Source: Streptomyces coffeae (GTDB lineage: Bacteria; Actinomycetota; Actinomycetes; Streptomycetales; Streptomycetaceae). Taken from it: a stretch of DNA of 64,000 bases. Position 1 is the first letter of the stretch, and every line of letters starts with the position of its first letter. The position numbers were made by a program, and so were the translations under genes. Positions 18,677 through 28,800 of the stretch are shown here, piece after piece. Location: the NCBI RefSeq assembly GCF_016741875.1, contig NZ_JAERRF010000008.1, positions 62,001 to 126,000 of the forward strand, written 5' to 3'. The notes under the pieces are model-generated. The model was not told the origin of the DNA. It ran no database searches and saw only the letters and a program-made list of their open reading frames with translations.

Positions 18677-19663
18677 ATGACCACTGCACCCCGACAGTCC
18701 TCCACCGCCCCCGTCGGTCCCGTCGACTCCTCCCGTGTCCCGCGCTTCGCCGGCCCCGCGACCTTCGCCCGGCTGCCGCGCGTCGACGAGGTCGGCGGCA
18801 CCGCGGACGTCGCCGTGGTCGGAGTGCCCTTCGACAGTGGTGTCTCCTACCGGCCCGGCGCGCGCTTCGGCGGCAACGCCATCCGCGAGGCGTCCCGGCT
18901 GCTGCGCCCCTACAACCCGGCGCAGGACGCCTCTCCCTTCGCCCTCGCGCAGGTCGCCGACGCCGGTGACATCGCCGCCAACCCGTTCAACATCAACGAG
19001 GCCGTCGAGACCGTCCAGGCCGCCGCCGACGACCTCCTGGACACCGGCGCCCGGCTGATGACCCTCGGCGGCGACCACACCATCGCCCTTCCGCTGCTCC
19101 GCGCGGTGGCCCGTCAGCACGGCCCGGTGGCCCTGCTCCACTTCGACGCCCACCTGGACACCTGGGACACCTACTTCGGCGCCGAGTACACCCATGGCAC
19201 GCCCTTCCGGCGCGCGGTCGAGGAGGGGATTCTCGACACCTCCGCCCTCTCGCATGTCGGTACCCGGGGTCCGCTGTACGGAAAGAAGGACCTGGACGAC
19301 GACGAGAAGATGGGCTTCGGCATCGTCACCTCCGCCGATGTCATGCGACGCGGGGTGGACGAGATCACCGATCAGCTCCGCCAGCGCATCGGTGACCGCC
19401 CGCTGTACATCTCCATCGATATCGACGTCCTCGACCCGGCTCACGCCCCCGGTACCGGCACCCCCGAGGCGGGCGGTCTGACCTCCCGGGAACTGCTGGA
19501 GATCCTGCGCGGCCTGTCCGGCTGCCATCTGGTCTCGGCCGACCTGGTCGAGGTCGCCCCGGCCTACGACCACGCGGAGATCACCTCGGTCGCCGCCTCC
19601 CACACGGCGTACGAGCTGACCACGATCATGGCCCGTCAGATCGCGGCCGCGCGGGGCGCCTGA
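18677..19663 (+). CDS. speB: Agmatinase / guanidinobutyrase family ureohydrolase
   Basis: Mn-dependent enzyme that removes urea from a guanidino compound (agmatine or 4-guanidinobutyrate). 328 residues with all arginase-family metal motifs: [18 protein letters not shown] and [32 protein letters not shown] is shared by agmatinases and guanidinobutyrases, so the substrate is not decided. The ATG at 18677 lies seven bases after a -10-like TAGGCT (18664-18669) and has no ribosome-binding site, suggesting a leaderless transcript. Corresponds to SCO2770 by position. Confidence 0.88.
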   Translation: MTTAPRQSSTAPVGPVDSSRVPRFAGPATFARLPRVDEVGGTADVAVVGVPFDSGVSYRPGARFGGNAIREASRLLRPYNPAQDASPFALAQVADAGDIAANPFNINEAVETVQAAADDLLDTGARLMTLGGDHTIALPLLRAVARQHGPVALLHFDAHLDTWDTYFGAEYTHGTPFRRAVEEGILDTSALSHVGTRGPLYGKKDLDDDEKMGFGIVTSADVMRRGVDEITDQLRQRIGDRPLYISIDIDVLDPAHAPGTGTPEAGGLTSRELLEILRGLSGCHLVSADLVEVAPAYDHAEITSVAASHTAYELTTIMARQIAAARGA

Positions 19664-19684
19664 TCGGGGCCGACCGCTCCTGAC

Positions 19685-19723
19685 CCGGGCCGGTCACCGT
19701 CCGGGCGACGGTGACCGGCCCGG
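19685..19723. terminator. Bidirectional terminator after the agmatinase gene
   Basis: Perfect 17-bp inverted repeat (CCGGGCCGGTCACCGTC and complement) with a 5-base loop, between two convergent genes. Confidence 0.85.
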
Positions 19724-19747
19724 CGCACACCTGGGCTCCAGGACGCC

Positions 19748-20476
19748 CTAGCAGACGACCATGTCCAGATCCCGGTGGCCCACCCCCGGTGCGTCCAGCG
19801 CCAGCCAGCCGTGGCCGCGCATCTCGGTGTCCGGGCCGAGCCGGGTCGGATCCACCGACAGACTGCCGCACGCGGTGGCGACGCCCGCGGTGCCCTCGTT
19901 GGGCTCGGCCTCGTCGTACTCCGGGTCGAAGTCCTCGCTGTCCATCCACCGTTCCTCCCACGGCAGCGGCTCGCCCACCCACTCGGGATCGCTCTCCCGC
20001 GCGTACCGGCGCCGGATGGCGCCCTGTTCGGCGACCACCCACATGTTCGCCCCGCCCGCCATGTCCTCGAAGAACATCTGCGCCTCGCCGCAATGGGCGC
20101 TCAGGCGCTCCACGGCGCCCATCATGTCCTCCCACTCGATGCCGACCACACTCTCCAGATGGCCGAAGATCAGCCGCCAGCCGTCGAGTTCGGGGGTGAT
20201 GAAGACGGGGACCGCTCCGGGGTGGGTCCGCAGGCGTTGCACGTCCATCCCTTCGTGGAAGGTGACCGGAACCCGGTCATGCAGATCCAGGGCGGTGAAC
20301 AGGCCCTCGTAGCTCTCGCCGGGCACCGCGTACCACCAGCCGAGGTCGAGATGGCGCGGCGGCGTCTCCCCGCAGGACTTGAGCGTGGCGCGGCGGGCCA
20401 GCAGTTCCTTGTCGCGTTCGCTCAGGCGGTCGGTGAACCCGGCGGTCAGCAGCGTTTCCAGACGGCTTTCGATCAT
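19748..20476 (-). CDS. Hypothetical protein
   Basis: 242 residues and markedly acidic. It has no signal peptide or membrane segment. The segment around residues 85-115 (PVFITPELDGWRLIFGHLE) and the later MWVVAEQGAIRRRYARESDP recur, as I recall, in uncharacterised Streptomyces proteins sometimes found near immunity or polymorphic-toxin loci, but no toxin gene is next to it here. The ATG at 20474-20476 is chosen because upstream residues are Pro/Arg-rich and not protein-like; a start 30 bases earlier is possible. Divergent from the GH65 gene. Confidence 0.65.
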   Translation of the reverse strand: MIESRLETLLTAGFTDRLSERDKELLARRATLKSCGETPPRHLDLGWWYAVPGESYEGLFTALDLHDRVPVTFHEGMDVQRLRTHPGAVPVFITPELDGWRLIFGHLESVVGIEWEDMMGAVERLSAHCGEAQMFFEDMAGGANMWVVAEQGAIRRRYARESDPEWVGEPLPWEERWMDSEDFDPEYDEAEPNEGTAGVATACGSLSVDPTRLGPDTEMRGHGWLALDAPGVGHRDLDMVVC

Positions 20477-20580
20477 GGCGGGAAGACTAGGCCGGGGCGC
20501 CGACATCCCCCCGCCGCGATACGGGTGTTGGCAAGGTGACGTGTATCGGATGTGTCATCGGCGAACCACGACGGAGAACA

Positions 20581-23316
20581 ATGAGGTACCCCACGCCCCG
20601 GCTACCCCGCACCGCCCGACTGATCGCTCCACTTGTCGTCTGCGGGCTGATCGCCGCGGTGCCCACCGCCTCGGCCGGACCCGTGCCCGAACCGTCCCCG
20701 GCGGCCGAGGAGGGCGCGGGGTCCTGTCCGCGCGGCTCCGGCGGCCGGGTGTCGGACGGCTGGTCGCTGTCGTCCACCCGGATCGATCCGAAGGACAGTT
20801 ACCACGCCTACGTCGGCAACGGATATCTCGGACAGCGGGTCCCGCCCCAGGGCACCGGCTACACCGGGGGAGGCGACAAGACCGGCTGGCCGCTGTTCAC
20901 CCCGCGCTACGACGGCTCCTTCGTCTCCGGGCTCTACGCGCACCACACCAAGACCACCGACAACCGGCAGGTCGCCGCCGCCATCCCGACCTGGTCCACC
21001 CTGGAGGTGGCCACCGGGGGTGCCGCGGGCGAGACCTTCGGCTCCGGCACGTCCCGAGGGCGGATCTCCCACTACCGGCAGACCGTCTTCATGCGCTGCG
21101 GCCTGGTCCGTACCTCCCTCACCTGGACGGCGTCCGACGGACGCGCCACCGACCTCACCTATGACGTGCTCGCCGACCGCCGCAACGCTCATGTCGGGGC
21201 CGTACGGCTGCGGATGACCCCGCACTGGAGCGGCAACGCCACCGTCACCGACCGGCTCGACGGACGCGGCGCCCGGCGGATGACGGGGACCGGCGGCGGT
21301 GCCCACCGGGGCGGTTCGGTGGACGTCGGCTTCCGCACCGACGGCACCCGCACCGACGGGACCGTCGCCTCCACCCTGCGCCCCGGCCGGGGAGTCCGGG
21401 CGCGGGCCCAGGGCACCCCCGGCGCCGACGGCAAGCTGAGCGCGCGTCAGGCCCTCCGCTTCCCGGTCCGGCGGGGCCGCTCCTACGCGTTCACCAAGTA
21501 CGTCGGCGTCGACACCGCCCTCACCTCCCGCGCGCCGCGCGCCGACGCGCTCAACGCCTCCCGGCACGCCGCGGATCGCGGCTGGGACGCGCTGTTCGCG
21601 TCGCACTCCGCCGCCTGGCGGAAGCTGTGGCGCTCGGACATCGAGGTGGCCGGGCGCGACCGGGCCTCCTTGCGCTCCTGGGTGCGCTCGGCCCGGTACG
21701 GGCTGCTGTCCGCCACCCGGGCCGGATCCCGCGACAGCATCGCGCCGACCGGTCTGACCAGTGACAACTACGGCGGTCTGATCTTCTGGGACGCCGAGAC
21801 CTGGATGTATCCGGGGCTGCTGGCCACCAATCCCGAACTGGCCAGGTCCGTGGTCGAGTACCGCTACAAGACCCGTGCGGGCGCCCGTGCCAACGCCCGC
21901 ACGCTGGGCTACCCGGGGTTGTTCTACCCCTGGACCAGTGCGAGCAAGGGCGGGCTGTGGACCGAGTGCCACAGCTGGGACCCGCCGCACTGCCGCACCC
22001 AGAACCATCTCCAGAGCGATATCGCCCTCGCCGCCTGGCAGTACTTCCAGGCGACCGGTGACACCGGCTGGCTGCGCGACCGCGGCTGGCCGTTGCTCAA
22101 GGGGACCGCCGAGTTCTGGGCCGGGCGCGCCACCCGCAACAACGACGGCAGTTACTCCATCAAGAACGTGGCCGGACCGGACGAGTACAGCAACGGTGTG
22201 GACGACGCGGTCTTCACCAACGCGGGCGCCGCCACCACGCTGCGCCACGCGGCCCGCGCCGCCCGGCTGCTCGGCCAGGACGCCCCCGCCTCCTGGACCC
22301 GGATCGCCGACCGGCTGCGGATCCCCTACGACAAGAAGAAGGGCATCTTCCAGCAGTACCAGGGCTACCAGGGCTCGATGATCAAGCAGGCGGACACCGT
22401 ACTGCTGATGTACCCGCTCCAGTGGCCGATGCCGGACCAGGCCGCCGCCCGGACCCTCGACTACTACGCCGCGCGCACCGATCCGGACGGCCCTGCCATG
22501 ACGGACTCGGTGCACGCCATCGACGCCGCCGCCATCGGCGAACCCGGCTGCTCCTCGTACACCTATCTGATGCGCTCCATCAGGCCGTTCGTCCGTGGGC
22601 CGTTCCGGCAGTTCTCCGAGGCGCGGGGCCGGCAGGCGGGCGCGCAGGACCCGTTGGCCGGCTCCCCGGCGCAGGACTTCCTCACCGGCAAGGGCGGCTT
22701 CCTCCAGGTCTTCACCCACGGGCTGACCGGGCTGCGGATGGCGGAGGACCGGGTGCGGCTGAACCCGGTGCTGCCGCCGCAGCTCCACGACGGCGTCACC
22801 CTGCGGGGCTTGCGCTGGCAGGGGCGTAGCTACGACGTGGCGATCGGCCCGCGGGAGACCACGGTGCGGCTGACCGGCGGTGAGCCGTTCACCATCGAGA
22901 CGCCCACCGGGAAGCAGATCGTGAGCCAGGACGCCCCTGCCGTGCTCAAGACCCGCCGTCCGGACCTGGAGCCGACGTCCAACCTCGCCCGCTGCCGCAA
23001 AGCGACGGCGAGTTCGGAGGAGCCGGGTATGTACGCGGGCGGCGTTCTGGACGGCAGCGCGGCCACCGCCTGGGTGCCGAACGCCGCGCGGGGCACGCTC
23101 ACCGCCGACCTCGGCCGGGTGGTGCGCGGCGCGAAGGTCACCCCGGAGTGGACCTCGGTACGGCCCGCCTCGTACCGGGTGCGGACCTCGGCCGACGGCC
23201 GCCACTGGCATCCGGCGGGATCGGGCCCGGCCCGCTACGTCCGGGTCACGGTGCGCTCGGTGGACGACAAGAAGCGGGCGGGCGTCGAGGAGTTGAGGGT
23301 GACGCGCGAGGACTGA
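20581..23316 (+). CDS. Secreted glycoside hydrolase family 65 enzyme with C-terminal discoidin-like domain
   Basis: 911 residues with a signal peptide (MRYPTPRLPRTARLIAP then LVVCGLIAAVPTASA). The GH65 architecture follows: N-terminal beta-sandwich (about 60-330), linker helices, (alpha/alpha)6 barrel (about 370-770). The family Glu is residue 535 in AGPDEYSNGVDDAVFTN. Nearest characterised relatives are acid trehalases and the glucosylgalactosyl-hydroxylysine glucosidase group, so a hydrolase acting on alpha-linked disaccharides is likelier than a phosphorylase. The last 110 residues (NLARCRKATASSEEPG onward) look like an F5/8 type C carbohydrate-binding domain. The ATG follows GGAGA. Monocistronic, with an AraC regulator convergent downstream. 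Confidence 0.85.
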   Translation: MRYPTPRLPRTARLIAPLVVCGLIAAVPTASAGPVPEPSPAAEEGAGSCPRGSGGRVSDGWSLSSTRIDPKDSYHAYVGNGYLGQRVPPQGTGYTGGGDKTGWPLFTPRYDGSFVSGLYAHHTKTTDNRQVAAAIPTWSTLEVATGGAAGETFGSGTSRGRISHYRQTVFMRCGLVRTSLTWTASDGRATDLTYDVLADRRNAHVGAVRLRMTPHWSGNATVTDRLDGRGARRMTGTGGGAHRGGSVDVGFRTDGTRTDGTVASTLRPGRGVRARAQGTPGADGKLSARQALRFPVRRGRSYAFTKYVGVDTALTSRAPRADALNASRHAADRGWDALFASHSAAWRKLWRSDIEVAGRDRASLRSWVRSARYGLLSATRAGSRDSIAPTGLTSDNYGGLIFWDAETWMYPGLLATNPELARSVVEYRYKTRAGARANARTLGYPGLFYPWTSASKGGLWTECHSWDPPHCRTQNHLQSDIALAAWQYFQATGDTGWLRDRGWPLLKGTAEFWAGRATRNNDGSYSIKNVAGPDEYSNGVDDAVFTNAGAATTLRHAARAARLLGQDAPASWTRIADRLRIPYDKKKGIFQQYQGYQGSMIKQADTVLLMYPLQWPMPDQAAARTLDYYAARTDPDGPAMTDSVHAIDAAAIGEPGCSSYTYLMRSIRPFVRGPFRQFSEARGRQAGAQDPLAGSPAQDFLTGKGGFLQVFTHGLTGLRMAEDRVRLNPVLPPQLHDGVTLRGLRWQGRSYDVAIGPRETTVRLTGGEPFTIETPTGKQIVSQDAPAVLKTRRPDLEPTSNLARCRKATASSEEPGMYAGGVLDGSAATAWVPNAARGTLTADLGRVVRGAKVTPEWTSVRPASYRVRTSADGRHWHPAGSGPARYVRVTVRSVDDKKRAGVEELRVTRED

Positions 23317-23412
23317 GCGGGCCGGCGGGGCTGTCGTACGACGCTGTGCACGGGGCGTCAAGGAGTGTGCAGGGGATGCCAATGACACCCCGCCCCCGTT
23401 CGGTCACGCTGA

Positions 23413-24426
23413 TCAGGTCAGGTAGGCAGGGCTTCGACGGGGGGAGCCCTGCCTGCCTCCTGCCAGTGCCTCCTGGCGGAAGTCCCGGGGCGCGACCCCA
23501 TAGGCGCCGCGGAAGGCGCGGCTGAAGTCCGCCGCGTGACCGAAACCCCAGCGGGCGGCGATGGCGTGGATGGGGGTGTCGCTCTGCGCGGGGTCGGCGA
23601 GGTCGCGGCAGCAGCGCTCCAGCCGCTGACCGCGGATCCACGCCGAGACGGTGTGACCCTCCTGCTCGAAGAGGCGGTAGAGATATCTCAGCGAGATGTG
23701 ATGGGTCGCGGCGATCCAGGCCGGGCTCAGCTCGGGCCGGTGCAGATTCCGCTGGACGAAATCCTCGATCCGCAGGAACAGGGCGCGCCGACGGCTCTCG
23801 GGGGTGATGGCCGCGGCGCTCCGGCCCTCCCCGGTGTCCAGCTCATGGGCGAGCATCGCGGTGAGCAGATCGAGCACCACGGTGCCAAGACGCGGGGCGT
23901 CGGACGGCCGCAGACCTTCGGCCTCGGTCGCCAGCCGGGTGAGGAAGTCGGCGAGCATCGCCCCGATCCCCTTCCGCCCCGACAGACACCGCCCGAGCAG
24001 CCGGTCGAGCTCCACCGCCGGGAACGGCAGCAGCGACGGGCGGATCGCCACCGACATCTCCTGCACCCGGCCCCGCACACTGGTCCCGTGGCACGGCTGG
24101 GAGGTGGAGATGAGCATGAACTGCCGTACGCCGAGCGTGGTGTGGTGACCCGCGTGCGACAGATCCGTCTCCCCGCGCACCACCAGCATCAGGTGGTACA
24201 GCTCCGGGTCCGAGCGCCGGATGTGGGCCGCCGACCGGTGGTTCCGCAGTGACGGTACGGAGGTGCAGGAGAGCGAGACATCGCCCAGGCCGACGCCGCT
24301 CATGGTGGCGCGGAAGTCGTGCTCGTGGTCGGAGCGCAGCTCGATCGGGATCGACGCCTCGTCGCACCGGGCACGCCACGCCGCGAACCGCTCCGCGGGC
24401 GGGATGTTGTCGTAAGGGAGCACCAT
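23413..24426 (-). CDS. AraC-family transcriptional regulator
   Basis: 337 residues. The N-terminal half is the AraC-binding-like cupin domain common in Streptomyces. The C-terminal AraC domain (about 225-325) has two helix-turn-helix units: WIAATHHISLRYLYRLFEQE and IHAIAARWGFGHAADFSRAF, then YGVAPRDFRQ. Several starts are close together (24438 GTG, 24435 ATG, 24426 ATG) behind GGGAGG. The last is spaced about 12 bases, the others are too close, hence the choice. A hairpin with 10-bp arms (23424-23454) spans its last codons and may terminate the transcript. No target is evident. Confidence 0.85.
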   Translation of the reverse strand: MVLPYDNIPPAERFAAWRARCDEASIPIELRSDHEHDFRATMSGVGLGDVSLSCTSVPSLRNHRSAAHIRRSDPELYHLMLVVRGETDLSHAGHHTTLGVRQFMLISTSQPCHGTSVRGRVQEMSVAIRPSLLPFPAVELDRLLGRCLSGRKGIGAMLADFLTRLATEAEGLRPSDAPRLGTVVLDLLTAMLAHELDTGEGRSAAAITPESRRRALFLRIEDFVQRNLHRPELSPAWIAATHHISLRYLYRLFEQEGHTVSAWIRGQRLERCCRDLADPAQSDTPIHAIAARWGFGHAADFSRAFRGAYGVAPRDFRQEALAGGRQGSPRRSPAYLT

Positions 24427-24482
24427 GCCCGTCATCACCCTCCCGTATCAGGTCATCGCTCAGTGCGATCATCCCTGGCGGG

Positions 24483-24497
24483 CATCAATGTTTGATG
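24483..24497. promoter_or_regulatory. Small inverted repeat upstream of the AraC gene
   Basis: CATCAATGTTTGATG is a perfect 6-bp inverted repeat with a 3-base spacer in an A+T-richer patch 57 bp before the start. It could be an operator; no factor is identified. Confidence 0.35.
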
Positions 24498-24660
24498 AAC
24501 GGTTCCATGGCGAACAGTCCGCATCCGCCCGATTCGGCGTGCATCCGTCCGATCCCCCATGCGCCCTTGTCCACACGGCCGGACGCCCCTTTTGAGGACG
24601 GGCCCCGGCAGCACCGCCGGAGGCAGCGGCCCTGGAAGGCCGAGTTCCCGCCCCACGCCG

Positions 24661-25428
24661 TCATGGCGCGGTCAGGACGCGCGGGCCGTCCTCGGTGATG
24701 GCCACCGTGTGCTCGCTGTGGGCGGCGCGGGTGCGGTCGTCGGTGCGCAGGGTCCAGCCGTCGGGGTCGGTGATGTAGGTGTCCCGGCCGCCCGCCAGGA
24801 ACATCGGCTCGATGGCCAGCACCAGCCCGTGCCGCAGCGGCAGACCCCGGCCGGGGCGGCCCTCGTTGGGCACCGGCGGGTCCTCGTGCATCCGGCGGCC
24901 GATGCCATGGCCGCCGAAGTCCGCCGGGATGCCGTAGCCCGCGGCGCGGCCGACCGAGCCGACGGCGTGCGAGATATCGCCGAGGCGCGCCCCGACGACA
25001 GCCGCCTCGATAGCCGCCGCCAGGGCCTGCCGGGTGGTCTCGATCAGCCGCAGATCGTCCGGGCGCGGGGTGCCGACGGTGAAGCTGACGGCGGCGTCGC
25101 CGGCCCAGCCGTCGACCGTCGCGCCGCAGTCCACGCTCACCAGGTCGCCGTCGCGCAGCCGGTAGCCGTCCGGGATGCCGTGGACGATCGCGTCGTTGAT
25201 CGAGGCGCAGATGACGGCCGGGAAGGGGGTGGGCGCGAAGTGCGGCCGGTAGCCGAGGAACGGGGATCCGGCCCCCGCCTCGGTGAGCACCGCGCGGGCC
25301 GCCTCGTCCAGCTCGCGCAGCGACACGCCGACCGCGGCGGCCTTCTGCGCGGCGGCGAGCGCGGTGGCCACGACCCGGCCCGCCTCGCGCATGGCGTCCA
25401 GGGACGCGTCGGTCTTGATCTCCACCAT
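24661..25428 (-). CDS. map: Type I methionine aminopeptidase
   Basis: Removes N-terminal Met from nascent proteins. 255 residues of the pita-bread fold with the metal ligands in VDCGATVDGWAGDAAVSF (two Asp), GHGIGRRMHEDP (His), LAIEPMF (Glu) and EHTVAITEDG (Glu). No N-terminal zinc extension is present. Streptomyces carry more than one map; this copy is outside the ribosomal-protein operon and paired divergently with a small HTH gene, so it is probably a conditional paralogue. The ATG at 25428 is preceded by GGAAGG. Confidence 0.92.
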   Translation of the reverse strand: MVEIKTDASLDAMREAGRVVATALAAAQKAAAVGVSLRELDEAARAVLTEAGAGSPFLGYRPHFAPTPFPAVICASINDAIVHGIPDGYRLRDGDLVSVDCGATVDGWAGDAAVSFTVGTPRPDDLRLIETTRQALAAAIEAAVVGARLGDISHAVGSVGRAAGYGIPADFGGHGIGRRMHEDPPVPNEGRPGRGLPLRHGLVLAIEPMFLAGGRDTYITDPDGWTLRTDDRTRAAHSEHTVAITEDGPRVLTAP

Positions 25429-25480
25429 GGGCTGCTGCCTTCCGTCACCGCCGGGGCGAGCCCCCGGCGACCCAATTCTT

Positions 25481-25496
25481 ATACCGGTATTAGTAT
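25481..25496. promoter_or_regulatory. Palindromic operator and promoter of the map/HTH divergent pair
   Basis: ATACCGGTAT (25481-25490) is a perfect 10-bp palindrome, and it abuts TAGTAT (25491-25496), a -10 box placed seven bases before the HTH start codon. ATAC-N8-GTAT also spans both. This is a good candidate for autorepression by the HTH protein and control of map. Confidence 0.6.
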
Positions 25497-25503
25497 CACG
25501 GTC

Positions 25504-25782
25504 ATGGTGCGCACCCCTCTCACTCCGCTGGAACGCGAACGCGGCCGCTTCCTCGGTGTCCTGCTGCGGCAGGCCCGCGGCGAACGCAGCATGGCCGAGA
25601 TTGCCGCGGCGTCCGGGATCTCCGCCGAAACCCTCCGCAAGATCGAGACCGGCCGGGCCCCGACCCCCGCCTTCTTCACCATCGCGGCCCTGGCCACCAC
25701 CCTCGGACTCGCCCTGGACGAGATCGCCGCGCGCTGCGCCGCGGTCACCGCCCCACCGGAGGAGGACAGCGCGGCGGCGTGA
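25504..25782 (+). CDS. XRE-type helix-turn-helix regulator
   Basis: 92 residues, nearly all one HTH_3/XRE domain: RGRFLGVLLRQARGERSMAE, then AAASGISAETLRKIETGRAP and FFTIAALATTLGLALDEI. It has no Shine-Dalgarno and is probably leaderless (-10 box TAGTAT ends seven bases before ATG). Divergent from map with a palindromic site between, so the likely targets are itself and map. The C-terminal 20 residues are Ala/Glu-rich. Confidence 0.85.
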   Translation: MVRTPLTPLERERGRFLGVLLRQARGERSMAEIAAASGISAETLRKIETGRAPTPAFFTIAALATTLGLALDEIAARCAAVTAPPEEDSAAA

Positions 25783-25896
25783 TCCGGCCCACTCCGGGCG
25801 CCCGTCCCCGGGCGGCTTTTGTTGCGGCAGGATGAAATCCGCACATCTGTGTGTTGGTGCCTTCCGGCAGGACGTGGAGAGTCGGGAGGACACGGG

Positions 25897-28800
25897 GTGA
25901 CGGACGTGGTGGCGGCGGACGAGCCGGAGACACAACAGGGCTGGGTGCGGCGGCTGACCCGCTGGTGCTGGCGGTACCGGCGCAATGTGCTGCTGGCCCT
26001 CGGCTCCTCGCTCGGCGGGATGGCCGTCATGGCGCTTGTCCCGCTCGTCACCAAGCTGATCATCGATGACGTGATCGTCGGCCATGACCGGTCGATGGCT
26101 CCGTGGGCCACCCTGCTGATCGTCGCCGCCCTCGCGGTCTACGCCTTCACCTACGTCCGCCGCTACTACGGCGGACGGCTCGCGCTCGACGTCCAGCACG
26201 ATCTGCGCACCGAGATGTACGCCGCGATCTCCCGGCTGGACGGCAGACGCCAGGACGAGCTGTCCACCGGCCAGATCGTCGGCCGGGCGACCAGCGACCT
26301 CCAGCTGATCCAGGGACTGCTGTTCATGGTGCCGATGATGATCGGCAACGTACTGCTCTTCCTGGTCTCCCTCGTGGTGATGGCGGTGCTCTCACCGCTG
26401 CTCACCGTGGTCGCGCTCGCCGTCGCCCCCGCCCTGTGGGTCATCGCCTCGCGCAGCCGCGTCCGGCTCTTCCCCGCCACCTGGTACGCCCAGGGGCAGG
26501 CCGCCGCCGTCGCCGGGGTCGTCGACGGGGCCGTCACCGGCGTCCGCGTGGTCAAGGGCTTCGGACAGGAGCGCCAGGAGACCGGCAAGCTGCGGGAGGT
26601 CAGCCGCGGCCTGTTCGCCGCCCGGCTGCGCACCGTCAAGCTCAACTCCCGCTACACCCCCGCCCTCCAGGCCGTCCCCGCCCTCGGCCAGGTCGCCATG
26701 CTGGCCCTCGGCGGCTGGATGGCCACCCGCCATCAGATCACCCTCGGCACCTTCGTCGCCTTCTCCACCTATCTCGCCCAGCTGGTGGGCCCGGTCCGGA
26801 TGCTCACCATGATGCTGACCGTCGGCCAGCAGGCCCGGGCCGGAGTGGAGCGCGTCTTCGAACTCATCGACACCGAGCCCGCCATCGAGGAGCGCCCCGA
26901 CGCCCGGGAGCTGCCCGCGGACGCGCCCGCCACCGTCGAGTTCGACCGGGTCACCTTCGGCTACGACCCCGCCCACCCGGTGCTCTCCGAGGTCTCGCTG
27001 CGCGTCGAGCCGGGCGAGACCCTGGCCGTCGTCGGCGCCTCCGGAAGCGGCAAGTCCACCCTGTCGATGCTGCTGCCGCGGTTCTACGACGTGACCTCCG
27101 GCGCGGTCCGGGTCGGCGGCCATGACGTCCGCGAGCTGAGCTACGCCTCGCTGCGCGCGGCGATCGGGCTGGTGCCGGAGGACAGCTTCCTCTTCTCCGA
27201 CACGGTGCGCGCCAATCTCGCCTACGGGCTGCCGGACGCGACCGAGGAGCAGATCCGGGCCGCCGCCCGTGCCGCCCAGGCCGACGGATTCATCTCCGCA
27301 CTGCCCGGCGGCTACGACACCCAGGTCGGCGAGCAGGGGCTCACCCTCTCCGGCGGCCAGCGCCAGCGCCTGGCCCTGGCCCGCGCCATCCTCACCGACC
27401 CCCGGCTGCTGGTCCTCGACGACGCCACCTCCGCGGTCGACGCCCGCGTCGAGCATGAGATCCACGAGGCGCTGCGCGGGGTGATGGCCGGGCGCACCAC
27501 CCTGCTGATCGCCCACCGCCTCTCCACCCTCGCGCTCGCCGACCGGGTCGCGGTCCTCGACCGGGGCCGCCTGGTGGACATCGGCACCGACGAGGAGCTG
27601 CGGAAGCGGTGTGCGCTGTACCGGCGGCTGCTGACCGACCCGGACGAGCTCGGCGGCATCACCCGTGACCCGGCCGGGCAGCTCACCCTCCGCGGCGGTG
27701 CCGACCCCGGCCGTACCTCCCCGGTGGCGGACCGGACCGGCCACGAGCGGTGGGAGGTGTCCGCTGGAGCCTTCGACGGCGAGGCACCGGCCACGGGCCT
27801 GGCCGAACCGGAGCTCGACGGCTCCGCGGCGGCCGGTGGCCTCCAGCCGCCGTCGGCGCATGGGGAGCATGCTGCCGACGGCCACCCCACCCCCGATCTG
27901 GCCGGGCTGACCGCGGCGGCCCGGCGGCGTCCGCACGGCGGTGACGACCCCGAGCACGCCGCCGCGGCCGATGGCGCCGATCCGGCCGCCACCTCCGCCG
28001 TGACCCCCGAACTGTGGGTGCGGCGCGCGGGCGAGAACCCCGGGCCCGCCGTGAAGGACGGCGGCACCACCACCGCCGCCCCCGCCCCCGGGATCGCCGG
28101 GGCGCTCGCCGGGATGCCCGCCACCCCCGATCTGCTCGCCAAGGTCGAGGCCCTGCCGCCCGCCGACGACACCCCCGACGTCGACGAGGAGCGCGCGGTG
28201 CGCCCCGAGAAGGCGTACGGACTGCGGCAGTTGCTGCGCGGCTTCGGCACGCCGCTGCTGATCTCGCTGCTGCTGGTCTCCATCGATGCCGTCGCCGGAC
28301 TGCTGCTGCCGGTCCTCATCCGGCACGGCATCGACGAGGGCGTCCAGCGGCTGGCGCTGGGGGCGGTGTGGGCCGCCTCCGGGCTCGCACTCGTCGTGGT
28401 GCTCGCCCAGTGGGCGGCGCAGATCGGCGAGACCCGGATGACCGGACGTACCGGTGAGCGGGTGCTCTACGCCCTCCGCGTCAAGATCTTCGCGCAGTTG
28501 CAGCGGCTCGGACTCGACTACTACGAGCGCGAGTTGACCGGCAAGATCATGACGCGGATGACCACGGATGTGGACGCGCTGTCGACGTTCCTCCAGACCG
28601 GTCTGGTCACCGCCGTGGTCAGCCTGCTCACCTTCTTCGGCATCCTGGTCGCGCTGCTGGTGATCGACATCCAGCTGGCGCTGGTGGTCTTCGCGACCCT
28701 GCCGCCGCTCGTCATCGGCACCGTCTTCTTCCGGCGGCAGAGCGTCAAGGCGTACGAGCTGGCGCGCGAACGGGTCAGCGTGGTCAACGCCGATCTCCAG

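Noticed and set aside
20602..23388. Frame of 928 codons opposite the GH65 gene
   Set aside because: Same reason; the GH65 gene has a signal peptide and the family catalytic motif.
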